A DNA stretch of 64,000 nt from an uncultured Chloroflexota bacterium (GCA_937901745.1 CALGSZ010000157.1:10172-74171); one strand, 5' to 3'; shown: positions 44,969 to 54,494, counted from the first letter of the stretch. Notes: generated by a model from the sequence alone, not told the origin. A program made the numbers and translations.

Positions 44969-46732
44969 ATGAAGGTGAAAAAGGCATGGTCGATCGTGGC
45001 GCTTCTCAGCCTGATTCTGGCCGCGAGCATCGCGCCGATGGCCGGGTCAGCGCAGACGACGGCGCCACGAGAGGAAACCTTCAAGATCGCCATCGGAGCC
45101 CGCATCGCCGATCCGACCAACCTGAACCTCTATGCTCCTGGCGTCAGCCGGTCGGACACGGGCTTGCACCAGCTCATCTACGAGTACTTCTTCTACTACA
45201 ACCTCCAGACCGGGGAATTCATCCCGTGGCTCGCCGAGAGCTATGAATACAACGACGACTTCACGGCCTTGACCGTGAAGCTGCGCGAAGGCGTGACGTG
45301 GAGCGACGGCCAGCCGTTCACCCCGGACGACGTCGTCTTCACGTACGATCTGCTGCGCAACAACCCGGGCATGACCTGGGCGGAGGAGGCCAACAAGCGG
45401 GTAGCCTCGGTCGAGAAGGTCGACGACCTGACGGTCCGGTTCAACCTGACCGAGCCCAATCCGCGCTACCACCTAAACCGCGAGGCCTTCCCGGCGGTCG
45501 GCATCTGGGGCGGGATCACCATTCTCCCCAAGCACATCTGGGAGAATCAGCCTGACCCGGTGACGTTCAAGAACTCCGATCCGGTCGGCACCGGCCCGTA
45601 CCGGTTGGTCGACGCCAGCCAGACGGCGATGACCTACGAGCGGCGCGACGATTGGTGGGGCACGAAGGTCTTCGGCATCACGCCGGGTCCGCGGGTGATC
45701 CAGTTCGTCCATGTCGGTCCGGAGACGAACATCGCCTTGGCGATCACGGCGAATGAGATCGATGTCGCGCCGATTGGCGTCCTGACGCCTGGCTCGTTCC
45801 TGGAAGTTGCCCGCCGCAACCCGAACGTCCGGGCGTGGTCGCTGGATGCGCCATACGCGTGGCTCGATCCCTGCCCGCGCGCGCTGATGGTCCAGAACGC
45901 GAACCCACCGCTCGACAAGCCGGAGGTTCGCTGGGCGCTGTCGTACCTGATCGACCGCCAGGCGATCGTCGATCTGGCCTATGAGGGCACGACGGTTGCC
46001 GCTTGGGGCATTTGGCCAGAGTATGACGGGAACCAGCCGTTCTTCGACGCGATCGCCGATCTGCGCGAGCAATATCCGACGAACACTTACGATCCCGCTC
46101 GGGCGCAAGAGCTGTTCGAGCAGGCTGGTGTCTCGCCCTCTGACCTGACGCTGCGCTACATCGTCGATCCGGGCTCGGCCGAGCAGATGAAGGTCTCGAC
46201 CGTGATCGCCGATCAGCTCTCCGCGGCCGGCATCCAGGTCGAGGTCCAGCCGCTGGAGACGGCTCCGCGCGAGAACGCACTGCGGCGGGGCGAGTACGAC
46301 ATCTACTTCCAGGCTTTCTGCCCTGGCTACATCGTGGAGAACCTGGAGCTCTTCCACGGCAAGTTCTATGTCCCGCTGGGTGAGATGGCGCCGTGGTTCG
46401 AGCGGAACTCCTTCCGCTATCAGAACCCGGAGTTCGACGCCATCGTGGACCAGATGTTCCAGGTCGCTCCGGACGATCAGCAGCAGCTGATCAGCCTCTA
46501 CCAGCAGGCGATGGAGATTTGGTTCCGCGACCTGCCGGTGCTGCCGATGGTCCAGGCGCCGGCGCTCGTGCCGTTCAACTCGACCTACTGGGAGGGTTGG
46601 CCGACCGCCGAGAATGCGTGGAACATGCCGGTGAGCTGGTGGGCCACCTTCAATCTGGTCCTGAACGGCTATCCGGATCCGGAGACCGGCGAGTGGATCG
46701 GCGGCCTGAAGCCCAAGGCCAGCCAGAGCTAA
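44969..46732 (+). CDS. ABC solute-binding protein, family 5
   Basis: ATG 44969 has GGAGGGG 6 nt upstream. The 587 residues begin with a Sec signal peptide (KVKKAWSIVALLSLILAASIAPMAGSAQ) rather than a Tat signal. The mature protein has family 5 features: ADPTNLNLYAPG, ESYEYNDDFTALTVKLREGVTWSDGQPFTPDDV and GTGPYRLVDASQ, with RWALSYLIDRQAIV near the middle. It delivers peptides or related ligands to the DppBC-like permeases downstream. Position next to cyanophycin genes raises Asp-Arg dipeptide uptake as one option; there is no direct evidence. Confidence 0.9.
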   Translation: MKVKKAWSIVALLSLILAASIAPMAGSAQTTAPREETFKIAIGARIADPTNLNLYAPGVSRSDTGLHQLIYEYFFYYNLQTGEFIPWLAESYEYNDDFTALTVKLREGVTWSDGQPFTPDDVVFTYDLLRNNPGMTWAEEANKRVASVEKVDDLTVRFNLTEPNPRYHLNREAFPAVGIWGGITILPKHIWENQPDPVTFKNSDPVGTGPYRLVDASQTAMTYERRDDWWGTKVFGITPGPRVIQFVHVGPETNIALAITANEIDVAPIGVLTPGSFLEVARRNPNVRAWSLDAPYAWLDPCPRALMVQNANPPLDKPEVRWALSYLIDRQAIVDLAYEGTTVAAWGIWPEYDGNQPFFDAIADLREQYPTNTYDPARAQELFEQAGVSPSDLTLRYIVDPGSAEQMKVSTVIADQLSAAGIQVEVQPLETAPRENALRRGEYDIYFQAFCPGYIVENLELFHGKFYVPLGEMAPWFERNSFRYQNPEFDAIVDQMFQVAPDDQQQLISLYQQAMEIWFRDLPVLPMVQAPALVPFNSTYWEGWPTAENAWNMPVSWWATFNLVLNGYPDPETGEWIGGLKPKASQS

Positions 46733-46767
46733 CCACTACCGCTGACTGACGCTTAGGACCCGAAGCG

Positions 46768-46814
46768 GCGGGAAGGCGATACGCGAGAGTCCATCTCGCT
46801 CCTCGCCTTCCCGC
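46768..46814 (+). promoter_or_regulatory. Large intercistronic hairpin between binding protein and permease
   Basis: An outer 12-bp perfect stem (46768-46779 with 46803-46814) contains an inner 6-bp stem (46783-46788 with 46794-46799). It begins 35 nt after the binding-protein stop and ends 16 nt before the permease start. Such hairpins stabilise or partly terminate mRNA so that the binding protein is made in excess. Confidence 0.65.
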
Positions 46815-46830
46815 CCGGACGGAGAGGTGG

Positions 46831-47841
46831 ATGAGCGTATCGTGGAGCTACCTTGCCGAGCGGTTCGTCATCTTTGTGGCGACGATCTTCATATCGGTCA
46901 CGGCCGTGTTCTTCGTGCCCCGGCTCGTGCCGGGAGACCCGCTTGGCGCCGTTCTGGCGACGATGTCGACCGCGGCCGGCGGCGGCTCCGGCAGTGAGGA
47001 GCTGGTCGCGGAGTATCGCAGACGGTTCGGGCTGGACGAGAGTCTTTTCCAGCAGTACCTCTCCTACATCCGCGAGCTGCTGCGCGGAAACCTCGGCTAT
47101 TCGATCGCCATCTTTCCAACCCGCGTCTCCACGCTGTTGGCCGATGCCATTCCCTGGACGGTCGGCCTGCTCGGCATCACGACCGTGATCAGTTGGCTGC
47201 TCGGCTCGCTCCTCGGCGCGATCGTCGGCTGGTCCGGCGGACGGGCGCGATTCCTGCAAGCGCTCGTTCCGGTAGCGCTCATCCTCTACACGACGCCGTA
47301 CTACATCCTCGCCATCATCCTGGTCTACGGGCTAGCCTTCCGCTGGCCGATTTTCCCGCTCTCCGGCGCGTACTCGCCCGGTAGGTCGCCGGAATGGTCG
47401 CTCTCCTTCGCCGGCGACGTCATCAAGCACGGGGCGCTGCCCGCGCTCAGCATCGTCCTCATCTCCCTCGGATGGTGGTTCCTGAGCATGCGGAGCCTCA
47501 TCATCTCCGAACAGGGCCAGGACTACATTCTCTGGGCTGAGGCGAAGGGCCTGCCCCGGCGGCGCATCTTCTGGGCCTACGCCTTCCGCAACGCGCTCCT
47601 GCCACAAACGACAGGTCTGGCTCTCTCCTTGGGCCACATCGTCGGCGGGGCGCTGATCACGGAGGTGATCTTCGCCTATCCGGGCCTGGGCTACTTGATC
47701 TACAACGCGATCAAAGGACTCGATTTCCCAGTCATCCAGGGGACGATCCTGCTGCTCGCCTGCTCAGTGGCGCTCGTCAATTTCATCCTGGATTTGGCTT
47801 ATCCACTGATTGACCCGCGAATCCGCGCTTCGAGGACGTGA
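46831..47841 (+). CDS. ABC permease, DppB type
   Basis: The 336-residue permease has an N-terminal helix (FVIFVATIFISVTAVFFVPRLVPGDPL), RRRFGLDESLFQQYLSYIRELLRGNLG, an EAA-loop region AEAKGLPRRRIFWAYAFRNALLP and the closing FAYPGLGYLIYNAIKGLDFPVIQ. GGAGAGG lies before its ATG. Its stop lies 2 nt upstream of the next permease's ATG. Confidence 0.9.
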   Translation: MSVSWSYLAERFVIFVATIFISVTAVFFVPRLVPGDPLGAVLATMSTAAGGGSGSEELVAEYRRRFGLDESLFQQYLSYIRELLRGNLGYSIAIFPTRVSTLLADAIPWTVGLLGITTVISWLLGSLLGAIVGWSGGRARFLQALVPVALILYTTPYYILAIILVYGLAFRWPIFPLSGAYSPGRSPEWSLSFAGDVIKHGALPALSIVLISLGWWFLSMRSLIISEQGQDYILWAEAKGLPRRRIFWAYAFRNALLPQTTGLALSLGHIVGGALITEVIFAYPGLGYLIYNAIKGLDFPVIQGTILLLACSVALVNFILDLAYPLIDPRIRASRT

Positions 47842-47843
47842 AG

Positions 47844-48737
47844 ATGGTTGCCGTTCCTGTCGAAGAAATCACCCAGACGCCGGTCGCGCAGCGGCGCGGT
47901 GTCCTATCTGTCTTGCTGAGTAATCGGAAATTCGTGATAGGAATGGTCGTCTTCATCGCACTTGGAGCCACGGCAATCATCGGCAACCTCACCGTTGACC
48001 CATCAGAGCGGCGCACGGGCGCGTTTCCCGCTCGCCAGCCACCCGGCTCCGTGGCGATTCTGGGGACGACCACCTTGGGCCAGAGCGTCGCGATCCAATG
48101 GGCGCAGGCGGTGCCCAACTCGATGCAGGTTGGGCTGATCGCCGCCACCCTCGGCACCACCCTCGGCGCCCTGATCGGTCTGGTCAGCGGCTACTTCGGC
48201 GGGACGATCGACGCGGCCTTGCGGGTTCTGATTGACGTCTTCCTGTCCGTGCCGTCCCTGCTCTTCCTGATCCTGATCGCCGCGCTCCTGCAGGGCGTGA
48301 GCGTCCTGACGATGGCGCTCATCATCGGGCTGTTCGCGTGGGCGTGGCCAGCGCGAGCGGTGCGCTCACAAGCCCTCAGTCTGAAGGAGCGGCCGTTCGT
48401 CCGGGTCGCACGGCTATCGGGGATGGGCGGCGGCGAGATCGTCATACGCGAGCTCTTGCCGCACATGCTGACCTGGCTCGGCGCCAACTTCCTCAATGCC
48501 TTCATCGCCGCGATCCTCGCCGAGTCCGGACTTTCCATCCTCGGTCTCGGGCCGCAGCAGGAAATGACGCTCGGGATGATGATCTACTGGGCGCTCAGCT
48601 TCGGCGCCATCTTCCAGAATCTCTGGTGGTGGTGGCTGACCCCGGTAGTCACGCTGATCGTCCTCTTCCTCGCGCTCTACCTGGTCCACCTGGGGCTGGA
48701 CGAGGTCGGCAATCCACGCCTGCGCTCGCGGGGCTGA
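47844..48737 (+). CDS. ABC permease, DppC type
   Basis: ATG 47844 (2 nt after the preceding stop, with GAGGA 7 nt upstream) gives 297 residues; the in-frame GTG 47838 lies too close to the site. The protein has a first helix VIGMVVFIALGATAIIGNL, five further membrane segments, and the EAA loop FVRVARLSGMGGGEIVIRELLPHM. It completes the five-gene importer. The stop is 16 nt from the convergent isomerase gene. Confidence 0.9.
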   Translation: MVAVPVEEITQTPVAQRRGVLSVLLSNRKFVIGMVVFIALGATAIIGNLTVDPSERRTGAFPARQPPGSVAILGTTTLGQSVAIQWAQAVPNSMQVGLIAATLGTTLGALIGLVSGYFGGTIDAALRVLIDVFLSVPSLLFLILIAALLQGVSVLTMALIIGLFAWAWPARAVRSQALSLKERPFVRVARLSGMGGGEIVIRELLPHMLTWLGANFLNAFIAAILAESGLSILGLGPQQEMTLGMMIYWALSFGAIFQNLWWWWLTPVVTLIVLFLALYLVHLGLDEVGNPRLRSRG

Positions 48738-48753
48738 GCGGCGTGGCCAGCGA

Positions 48754-49647
48754 CTAGCCCTCCGTGGAGAGACAGTCGCGGAGACGGCGAAAGCTGGCTT
48801 CCAGCATCTCCAGCGGATCGCCGAGCGCAGCCGCGAACCGGTATCGCACCTCGAGCGTGATGCTGCCGGCGTAGCCGGCGGCGAGCAGCGAGGATATCTG
48901 CTCCGCGATCGGCACCTGGCCGGTCACGAGCGGATAGTGAACCGTGCCGTCCGGTCCGGCATCGTGAGCGTGAACGTGAATCACTCGGAGCAGGAACTCG
49001 TCACCGGGAGCGGGCGTCCAGTCCGGCTCTCGCTCCCGGTTTTCCCAGTCGTGCCCCACGTCCCAGCAGATCCCGACACGCGCGGACCCGACGCGCTCGA
49101 CGAGCTCGATGATCCCGCTCCGGCTAGCGTCCGGCGGGGGTTTAGCACCGTCAGCCCGGCGTAGCTCGAGCGCGAGGCGAACGCTGGGGAACTCTCGGTC
49201 GCACCGCTCAGCCGCCCACTGCAAGAACTCGACCGTGGCCGTCGCGTTGGCTTCTGGTGCAACGACGGGCCGGTTCGCGCCGTGGATCACGACGACGCAC
49301 GACTCACCCTGGCGCTGAGCGATGCGCTCCGCTTCGGCCAGGATCGGCGCGTAGTCCCGCTCGAGCGCTTCCCGCTCGTCCGCCCAGCGGCGCAACGAGA
49401 AGCGCGGCGCTAGCGGCGCGTGGACGTGGCAGATGAGTCCCGCGGCGTGGAAACGCTCGGCAACGTTGCGCCAATCCGGCTCCAGGATATGGACGCGGAC
49501 GATCTGGTCATCGGCCGGGCCGTGGTGGAGGACCAGTTCGCTCGCGGTCGCCCCCCAGGAGCGCAATCGCGCGAGATAGTCTTCGAGATTGGCGTGATCC
49601 AGGTCCCACCAGCGCGGCGCCGCGGCGCTGCCGACGAGGATCGCCAT
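48754..49647 (-). CDS. Sugar phosphate isomerase/epimerase family TIM-barrel protein
   Basis: The 297-residue protein has AP-endonuclease-2/xylose-isomerase-like motifs: HVHAPLAPRF, VVVIHGANRP, VRLALELRRADG, VGICWDVGHDWEN, RVIHVHAHD and TLEVRYR, giving the Glu, Asp and His metal ligands of the barrel. The substrate is unknown. It starts 7 nt after hisS and is probably cotranscribed, although no functional link is apparent. Confidence 0.78.
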   Translation of the reverse strand: MAILVGSAAAPRWWDLDHANLEDYLARLRSWGATASELVLHHGPADDQIVRVHILEPDWRNVAERFHAAGLICHVHAPLAPRFSLRRWADEREALERDYAPILAEAERIAQRQGESCVVVIHGANRPVVAPEANATATVEFLQWAAERCDREFPSVRLALELRRADGAKPPPDASRSGIIELVERVGSARVGICWDVGHDWENREREPDWTPAPGDEFLLRVIHVHAHDAGPDGTVHYPLVTGQVPIAEQISSLLAAGYAGSITLEVRYRFAAALGDPLEMLEASFRRLRDCLSTEG

Positions 49648-49654
49648 CGGCCGA

Positions 49655-51007
49655 TCAGGACACCGGGGCGGGCGCGGCAGCCAAGCGCGTCTTGATCGCG
49701 TCTGCGAGCTCGGGCAGCGGCACCTCGACCTGCTCGCCGCTGCGCAGGTCCTTCAGCGTCGCGCTGCCGCGCGCCAGCTCGTCCGCGCCGACGATGACGG
49801 CGAGCGGGATGCCCTTACGATCCGCGTTCTTGAGCTGATCGCCCAGACTGCGCTTGGGCTGCAGCGAGAGGTCGACGTTCACACCAGCGTATCGCAGCTT
49901 GCCGGCAATCTCCGCGGCCGGTCCGACGGTATCCGGGAAGAGCGCGATGAGGACTTGCGCGACAGTTGCCGGCGTCTCCAGCAAGCCGAACTCTTGCACG
50001 ACCTCGATGATCCGCTCCAGTCCCAGCGACATGCCGGTCGCGGGAATCTGCCGGCCGAGGAACGTGCCGATGAGACCGTCGTAGCGGCCGGCGCCCGCGA
50101 CCGAGCCCACCTTCGGCCGGTCAACCGTCGCCTCGTAGACCGGGCCGGTGTAGTAGTCGAGCCCGCGCGCCAATCCAAGATTGAGCCGATACCGTCCGGC
50201 GGGGACGCCGAATGCGGGCAGCAGCTCGAACAGCTCGCGCAGGTCGGCAATGGCCTCCTCCGCGCCGGGCACGTTCGCGACGCGCTCCCGAACTTTGGCA
50301 AGGACGTCGGCCGGCTCGCCGGAGATGGTGACCGTGTTGAGAATCTGCTCCGCCGCCGCCGGCTCCACCCCTGCCTCGTGCAGCTCCCGCAGCACGCCGT
50401 CGGGGCCGATCTTCTCGAGCTTGTCGACCGCCCGGTAGATCGAGCCTGCGAGGGCTTCGGGTACACCACTCGCCCGCGCCAGCGCCTCGAGCAGGCGCCG
50501 GTGGTTGATGTGGATGGTGAAGTTCGGGAGATTGACCGCGGCCAACGCCTCGGCCATGATCGCGACGACTTCCGCGTCCGCCAGCATCGACGGCGCGCCA
50601 GCGATGTCCGCGTCACACTGCCAGAACTCGCGGAATCGGCCGCGCTGCGGGTTCTCCGCCCGCCAGACCGGCGCGATGTGATACCGCTTGAACGGTAGCA
50701 CCAGCTCGTGCTGATGCATCGCCACGACTCGGGCCAGCGGCACCGTCAGGTCATACCGGAGCCCCACGTCGCGTCCGCCGAGGTCTTGGAACCGGTACAT
50801 CAGCTTCTCGTTCTCGCCGGCCTTGCCGGTCAAGACCTCGAGATACTCCAGCGCGGGCGTGTCGAGCGGCTCGAATCCGTGCCGCTCGAAGACCTCACGG
50901 AACTTCGCGATGATCCGCTGGCGCAGAATCATCTGGCGCGGCAGATAATCGCGGAACCCCTTCAGGACCTGCGGCTTGCGTACCGCCGGCTTCGTGTCAC
51001 CGTCCAC
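49655..51007 (-). CDS. hisS: Histidine-tRNA ligase
   Basis: The 450-residue class II synthetase charges tRNA-His. It has motif 1 around RDYLPRQMILRQRIIAKFREVFERHGFEPLDTP, motif 2 VWRAENPQRGRFREFWQCDAD, the histidine-specific LARGLDYYTGPVYE, motif 3 GMSLGLERI and a C-terminal anticodon-binding domain (about 350-450, VLIALFPDT and onward). It starts at GTG with GAGGAG 6 nt upstream. It is 49 nt downstream of the moaB-like gene. Confidence 0.95.
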   Translation of the reverse strand: MDGDTKPAVRKPQVLKGFRDYLPRQMILRQRIIAKFREVFERHGFEPLDTPALEYLEVLTGKAGENEKLMYRFQDLGGRDVGLRYDLTVPLARVVAMHQHELVLPFKRYHIAPVWRAENPQRGRFREFWQCDADIAGAPSMLADAEVVAIMAEALAAVNLPNFTIHINHRRLLEALARASGVPEALAGSIYRAVDKLEKIGPDGVLRELHEAGVEPAAAEQILNTVTISGEPADVLAKVRERVANVPGAEEAIADLRELFELLPAFGVPAGRYRLNLGLARGLDYYTGPVYEATVDRPKVGSVAGAGRYDGLIGTFLGRQIPATGMSLGLERIIEVVQEFGLLETPATVAQVLIALFPDTVGPAAEIAGKLRYAGVNVDLSLQPKRSLGDQLKNADRKGIPLAVIVGADELARGSATLKDLRSGEQVEVPLPELADAIKTRLAAAPAPVS

Positions 51008-51056
51008 GGTGTGCTCCTCTGTCGATGTCGTTCCCTGCCGTCCGCATCGCGAGCGC

Positions 51057-51650
51057 CTACTTGTGTAGCTCGTAAACGACGTGGGCGATTTCCGGCAGGA
51101 TCAGCTTGTCGAGCGCGAGCCGGACCGCGTTCGACGATCCCGGCAGCGCGAAGATGACCTTCCCACGGTAGACGCCAGCCGTCGCTCGGGAGAGCATCGC
51201 GGCCGCGCCAATCTCCTGGTAGCTCAGCATCCGAAATAGCTCGCCGAACCCGTCCAGCCGTTTCTCCAGCAGACGCGAAATGACGTCGTAGGTCGTGTCT
51301 CGCGCCGCGATTCCCGTTCCCCCATTGGTGACGATCGCGTCCACCTCGGGGTTGCCCGCCCAATCACTCAGGCACGCTTGGATCTGGTCCGGCTCGTCCT
51401 TGACGATTTGATACGCGACGACGTCGTGTCCCGCTCCCGCTAGCGCCTCCCGGATCAGAGCGCCGCTCCGATCGGTCTCCACCGTCCGCGTGTCGCTGAC
51501 GGTCAGCACGGCGCAGCGAACCGTCCGCGGCGCCTCCTGGCGATGCTGAGCAACGGAGGAAGCTCCCGGCGACGACTCAGGCGGCACATTGGCTTCGATA
51601 GGCGTATCGGGCAATGCGAACCTCCGGCGGGACGATGCCGACGAACTCAC
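51057..51650 (-). CDS. Molybdenum cofactor biosynthesis protein, MoaB/Mog type
   Basis: The 197-residue frame contains the MoaB/MogA fold that adenylylates molybdopterin: CAVLTVSDTRTVETDRSGALI, TNGGTGIAARDTTYDVI, and ALPGSSNAVRLALDKLILPEIAHVVYEL. The MoaB proper starts near residue 43; the preceding residues are low-complexity and the true start may be inside (for example GTG 51587), since no good ribosome binding site marks 51650. It fits the molybdenum hydroxylase at 62230. Confidence 0.87.
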   Translation of the reverse strand: MSSSASSRRRFALPDTPIEANVPPESSPGASSVAQHRQEAPRTVRCAVLTVSDTRTVETDRSGALIREALAGAGHDVVAYQIVKDEPDQIQACLSDWAGNPEVDAIVTNGGTGIAARDTTYDVISRLLEKRLDGFGELFRMLSYQEIGAAAMLSRATAGVYRGKVIFALPGSSNAVRLALDKLILPEIAHVVYELHK

Positions 51651-51731
51651 CCGAAAAGCATAACGGAGTCGCGGCCGAGAAGAGTGAGAGCTCTTCTCGG
51701 AGTGGCGACGCTACCTTACTTGTAGACATGC

Positions 51732-51766
51732 GAACGGCGGCCGAAGCATTGCCCCGACCGCCGTTC
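51732..51766 (-). terminator. Hairpin downstream of sdhB
   Basis: A 9-bp perfect stem (51766-51758 with 51740-51732) with a 17-nt loop lies 70 nt after the sdhB stop, between sdhB and moaB. There is no clear T run, so it is probably a partial terminator. Confidence 0.45.
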
Positions 51767-51835
51767 CGAGATTCGCCGGATGTAGAAACTGCCCGAGAAT
51801 TGAGGCAGTGGCGCGAACGCCTCCGCCGAAGGCGC

Positions 51836-52543
51836 CTACTGAACCTCATCGAAGAGGAGCGCGCGCTTGACCTCTTCGATCGCCTTGGTCACCTCGATTC
51901 CACGCGGGCAGGCATCGGTGCAGTTGAAGACCGTCCGGCAGCGCCAGACGCCCGACCGCTGATTGAGGATGCGCAACCGTTCGGCCGCGCCCTGATCCCG
52001 GCTGTCGAAGATGAACCGGTGCGCGTTGACGATCGCCGCCGGCCCGACGAACTCCTTATTCGTCCACGTAATCGGGCACGAGCTCGTGCAGGACGCGCAG
52101 AGGATGCACTTCGTCGTGTCGTCGTAGCGCGCCCGCTCCTCAGGGCTCTGCAGCCGCTCGCCCGCGCTCGGTGCGTCGTCGGCGATCAGGTAAGGCTTGA
52201 CCGACTTGTAGCCCTCGAAGAACGGCTCCATGTCGACGATCAAGTCCTTGATGACCGGGAAGCCGATCAGCGGCTCGACGGTCACCTTCGTGCCCAGCTC
52301 GCTCATTAGCACTTTGCAGGCGAGCCGGTTACGCCCGTTGACACGCATCGCGTCCGAGCCGCAGATCCCGTGGGCGCACGACCGCCGATAGGTCAGCGTG
52401 CCGTCGTGGTGCCATTTGACCTTGTTCAGCGCGTCGAGCAGCCGGTCATTCGGCTCGACCTCGACTTGATACTCGCGATAGGTCGGCTTCTGAAACTCCG
52501 GCACATCGGGATTGAATCGCTTGATCCGCAACGTGACTTGCAT
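51836..52543 (-). CDS. sdhB: Succinate dehydrogenase/fumarate reductase iron-sulfur subunit
   Basis: The 235-residue protein carries electrons from the flavoprotein to quinone. It has three cluster motifs: the [2Fe-2S] SCAHGICGSD with a later Cys in RLACK, [4Fe-4S] CILCASCTSSCP, and [3Fe-4S] CRTVFNCTDACP. Length is typical. It lies 48 nt downstream of sdhA. No cytochrome b anchor gene (sdhC/sdhD) is present on either side in the window. Confidence 0.95.
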   Translation of the reverse strand: MQVTLRIKRFNPDVPEFQKPTYREYQVEVEPNDRLLDALNKVKWHHDGTLTYRRSCAHGICGSDAMRVNGRNRLACKVLMSELGTKVTVEPLIGFPVIKDLIVDMEPFFEGYKSVKPYLIADDAPSAGERLQSPEERARYDDTTKCILCASCTSSCPITWTNKEFVGPAAIVNAHRFIFDSRDQGAAERLRILNQRSGVWRCRTVFNCTDACPRGIEVTKAIEEVKRALLFDEVQ

Positions 52544-52591
52544 CGAGGTCTCCCTTGGTGGAGCCGGGAACCGCGCTCTACCGGCGGCCCA

Positions 52592-54322
52592 TCAATATTT
52601 TCGCTCTTTCGGCTCAAACTTCGTGATCGTCACCGGCTTCTTGCGCACCTGAATGCCGCCGGACGTTCGGTAGACGAGCGTGTGCGCCAGCCAGTTCTTG
52701 TCGTCGCGCTGCTCGAAGTCGGTCCGGTAGTGGGCGCCTCGGCTCTCTTCTCGTGCGATCGCTCCGACGATGATCGCTTCGGCGCAGTCGAGCATGTAGC
52801 CGAGCTCGAGAGCCTCAAGCAGATCGGTATTGAATGTCTGGCCCCGGTCATCAATGGCGACCGACGCGTAGTCGCGCTTCAGCCCCTGGATCTTCTCCTG
52901 CGCCTCGGCCAGCCCGCGGCCGTCGCGGACGACCGAGACCTTGTCCATCATGACCTCTTGCATCGCCATGCGGATCTCGACCGGCCGGATGCCGCTCTTC
53001 CGGCTCAAAATCGCGTCGATCTCAGCACGCGCGCGCAACTCCGGCTCCCGTGGCAGAGGCGGCAGCGAGTTCTCCTGGATGTACTTGAGCATGTGCCGCC
53101 CGGCGCGGCGACCGAAGACGACCAGGTCAACGAGCGAGTTCGTGCCCAGGCGGTTCGCGCCGTGGACCGAGACGCAGGCCGACTCGCCGGCAGAGTAGAA
53201 GCCGGGGATCGGCGTCGCTTGCTCGTCCCGGATCACGCGCCCGTCAACATCGGTCGGCAACCCGCCCATCGCGTAGTGCGCGGTCGGCTGAATCGGCACC
53301 GGCTCCTTCTTCGGCTCGACCCCGAGATAGGTCCGCGCGAAATCCGTGATATCCGGCAGCTTCTGGTCAATGACCTCTTCGGGGAGGTGGGTCAGATCCA
53401 GGTGGACATAATCTTTGCCGTCGATGCCGCGCCCCTCTTTGATCTCCTGGTAGATGAAGCGGGAGACCATGTCGCGAGGCGCGAGATCCTTGAGCGTCGG
53501 CGCGTAGCGAGCGCAGAACGCTTCGCCCTCCGAGTTGCGCAGGATGCCACCCTCGCCGCGCGCGGCCTCCGAGAGCAGGATACCGAGCTTGTACAGTCCC
53601 GTCGGGTGGAACTGATAGAACTCCATGTCCATCAGCGGCACGCCAAGGCGATAGGGGATGGCAATGCCATCGCCGGTGCCGGCCAAGGCGTTCGAGGTGA
53701 TCTTGAAAACGCGGCCGAAGCCACCGGTCGCGATCAGGACCGCCTTGGCATGGAGGACGTGCAGCTCCCCGGTCTTGATTTCGCGGGTGACAACGCCGCA
53801 ACAGATGCCATCTTCAGTGAAGAGGACATCCACCAGGAAGTGCTCGTCGAAGAAGTTGACGTGGTGCTTGATGCCCTGCTGATACAGGGTTTGGATGATC
53901 ATGTGGCCGGTGCGGTCGGCCGCGTAGCAGGCGCGGCGAACCGGGCCCTCGCCGTAGTTGCGGGTGTGGCCGCCGAACCGGCGCTGGTCGATCTTCCCGT
54001 CCGGCGTCCGGTTGAACGGGAGCCCCATATGCTCCAGTTCGAGCACCGCGTCGATCGCCTCGCGGGCGAGGATCTCGGCGGCGTCCTGGTCAACCAGGTA
54101 GTCGCCACCTTTGACGGTGTCGAACATGTGCCACTCCCAGTGGTCCTCTTCGACGTTGCCCAAAGCGGCGCTGATGCCGCCCTGAGCCGCGCCGGTGTGG
54201 GAGCGGGGTGGGTACAGCTTGGAAACAACCGCGATATTCGCTTTGCCGGCGAGCTGAATCGCTGCCATGAGGCCAGCGCCGCCGGCGCCAACGATGACGG
54301 CGTCGAAACGGTGGTACGCCAT
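52592..54322 (-). CDS. sdhA: Succinate dehydrogenase/fumarate reductase flavoprotein subunit
   Basis: ATG 54322 has GGAGGA 8 nt upstream and gives 576 residues starting with the FAD-binding VIVGAGGAGLMAAIQL. The covalent-FAD histidine is in RSHTGAAQGG (His43), and the substrate and catalytic blocks are QFHPTGLY, RDMVSRFIYQEI, TAHYAMGGLPTDVDG and ACVSVHGANRLGTNSLVDLVVFGRRAG. This oxidises succinate to fumarate in the TCA cycle. It is paired with sdhB, with the membrane anchor encoded elsewhere or divergent. Confidence 0.95.
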   Translation of the reverse strand: MAYHRFDAVIVGAGGAGLMAAIQLAGKANIAVVSKLYPPRSHTGAAQGGISAALGNVEEDHWEWHMFDTVKGGDYLVDQDAAEILAREAIDAVLELEHMGLPFNRTPDGKIDQRRFGGHTRNYGEGPVRRACYAADRTGHMIIQTLYQQGIKHHVNFFDEHFLVDVLFTEDGICCGVVTREIKTGELHVLHAKAVLIATGGFGRVFKITSNALAGTGDGIAIPYRLGVPLMDMEFYQFHPTGLYKLGILLSEAARGEGGILRNSEGEAFCARYAPTLKDLAPRDMVSRFIYQEIKEGRGIDGKDYVHLDLTHLPEEVIDQKLPDITDFARTYLGVEPKKEPVPIQPTAHYAMGGLPTDVDGRVIRDEQATPIPGFYSAGESACVSVHGANRLGTNSLVDLVVFGRRAGRHMLKYIQENSLPPLPREPELRARAEIDAILSRKSGIRPVEIRMAMQEVMMDKVSVVRDGRGLAEAQEKIQGLKRDYASVAIDDRGQTFNTDLLEALELGYMLDCAEAIIVGAIAREESRGAHYRTDFEQRDDKNWLAHTLVYRTSGGIQVRKKPVTITKFEPKERKY

Positions 54323-54488
54323 CGGGGATCCTCCGAACGGTGACGGTCCGTCCATCGTGCGGCGGACAGAGCGGCAGATGGGCACACACGAGCCCGCGGC
54401 CACTCCGGCGGAAACCTATCGCCGCACTTCGCCGCTGTCAAGCGGCAGTTCATACCAGCGCGGCAACCGCTTGCGCCACGTGTTGGGC

Positions 54489-54494
54489 TATACT
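54489..54494 (+). promoter_or_regulatory. Likely -10 box for the M20 peptidase gene
   Basis: TATACT matches the -10 consensus well and lies 63 nt ahead of the start codon, but no convincing -35 is seen. Confidence 0.35.

Noticed and set aside
52370..54343. 657-codon open frame on the plus strand opposite sdhA
   Set aside because: It is a shadow of the strongly GC-biased third codon positions of sdhA and sdhB. The translation is rich in Arg, Asp, Leu and Val with no domain, and sdhA is unmistakable.
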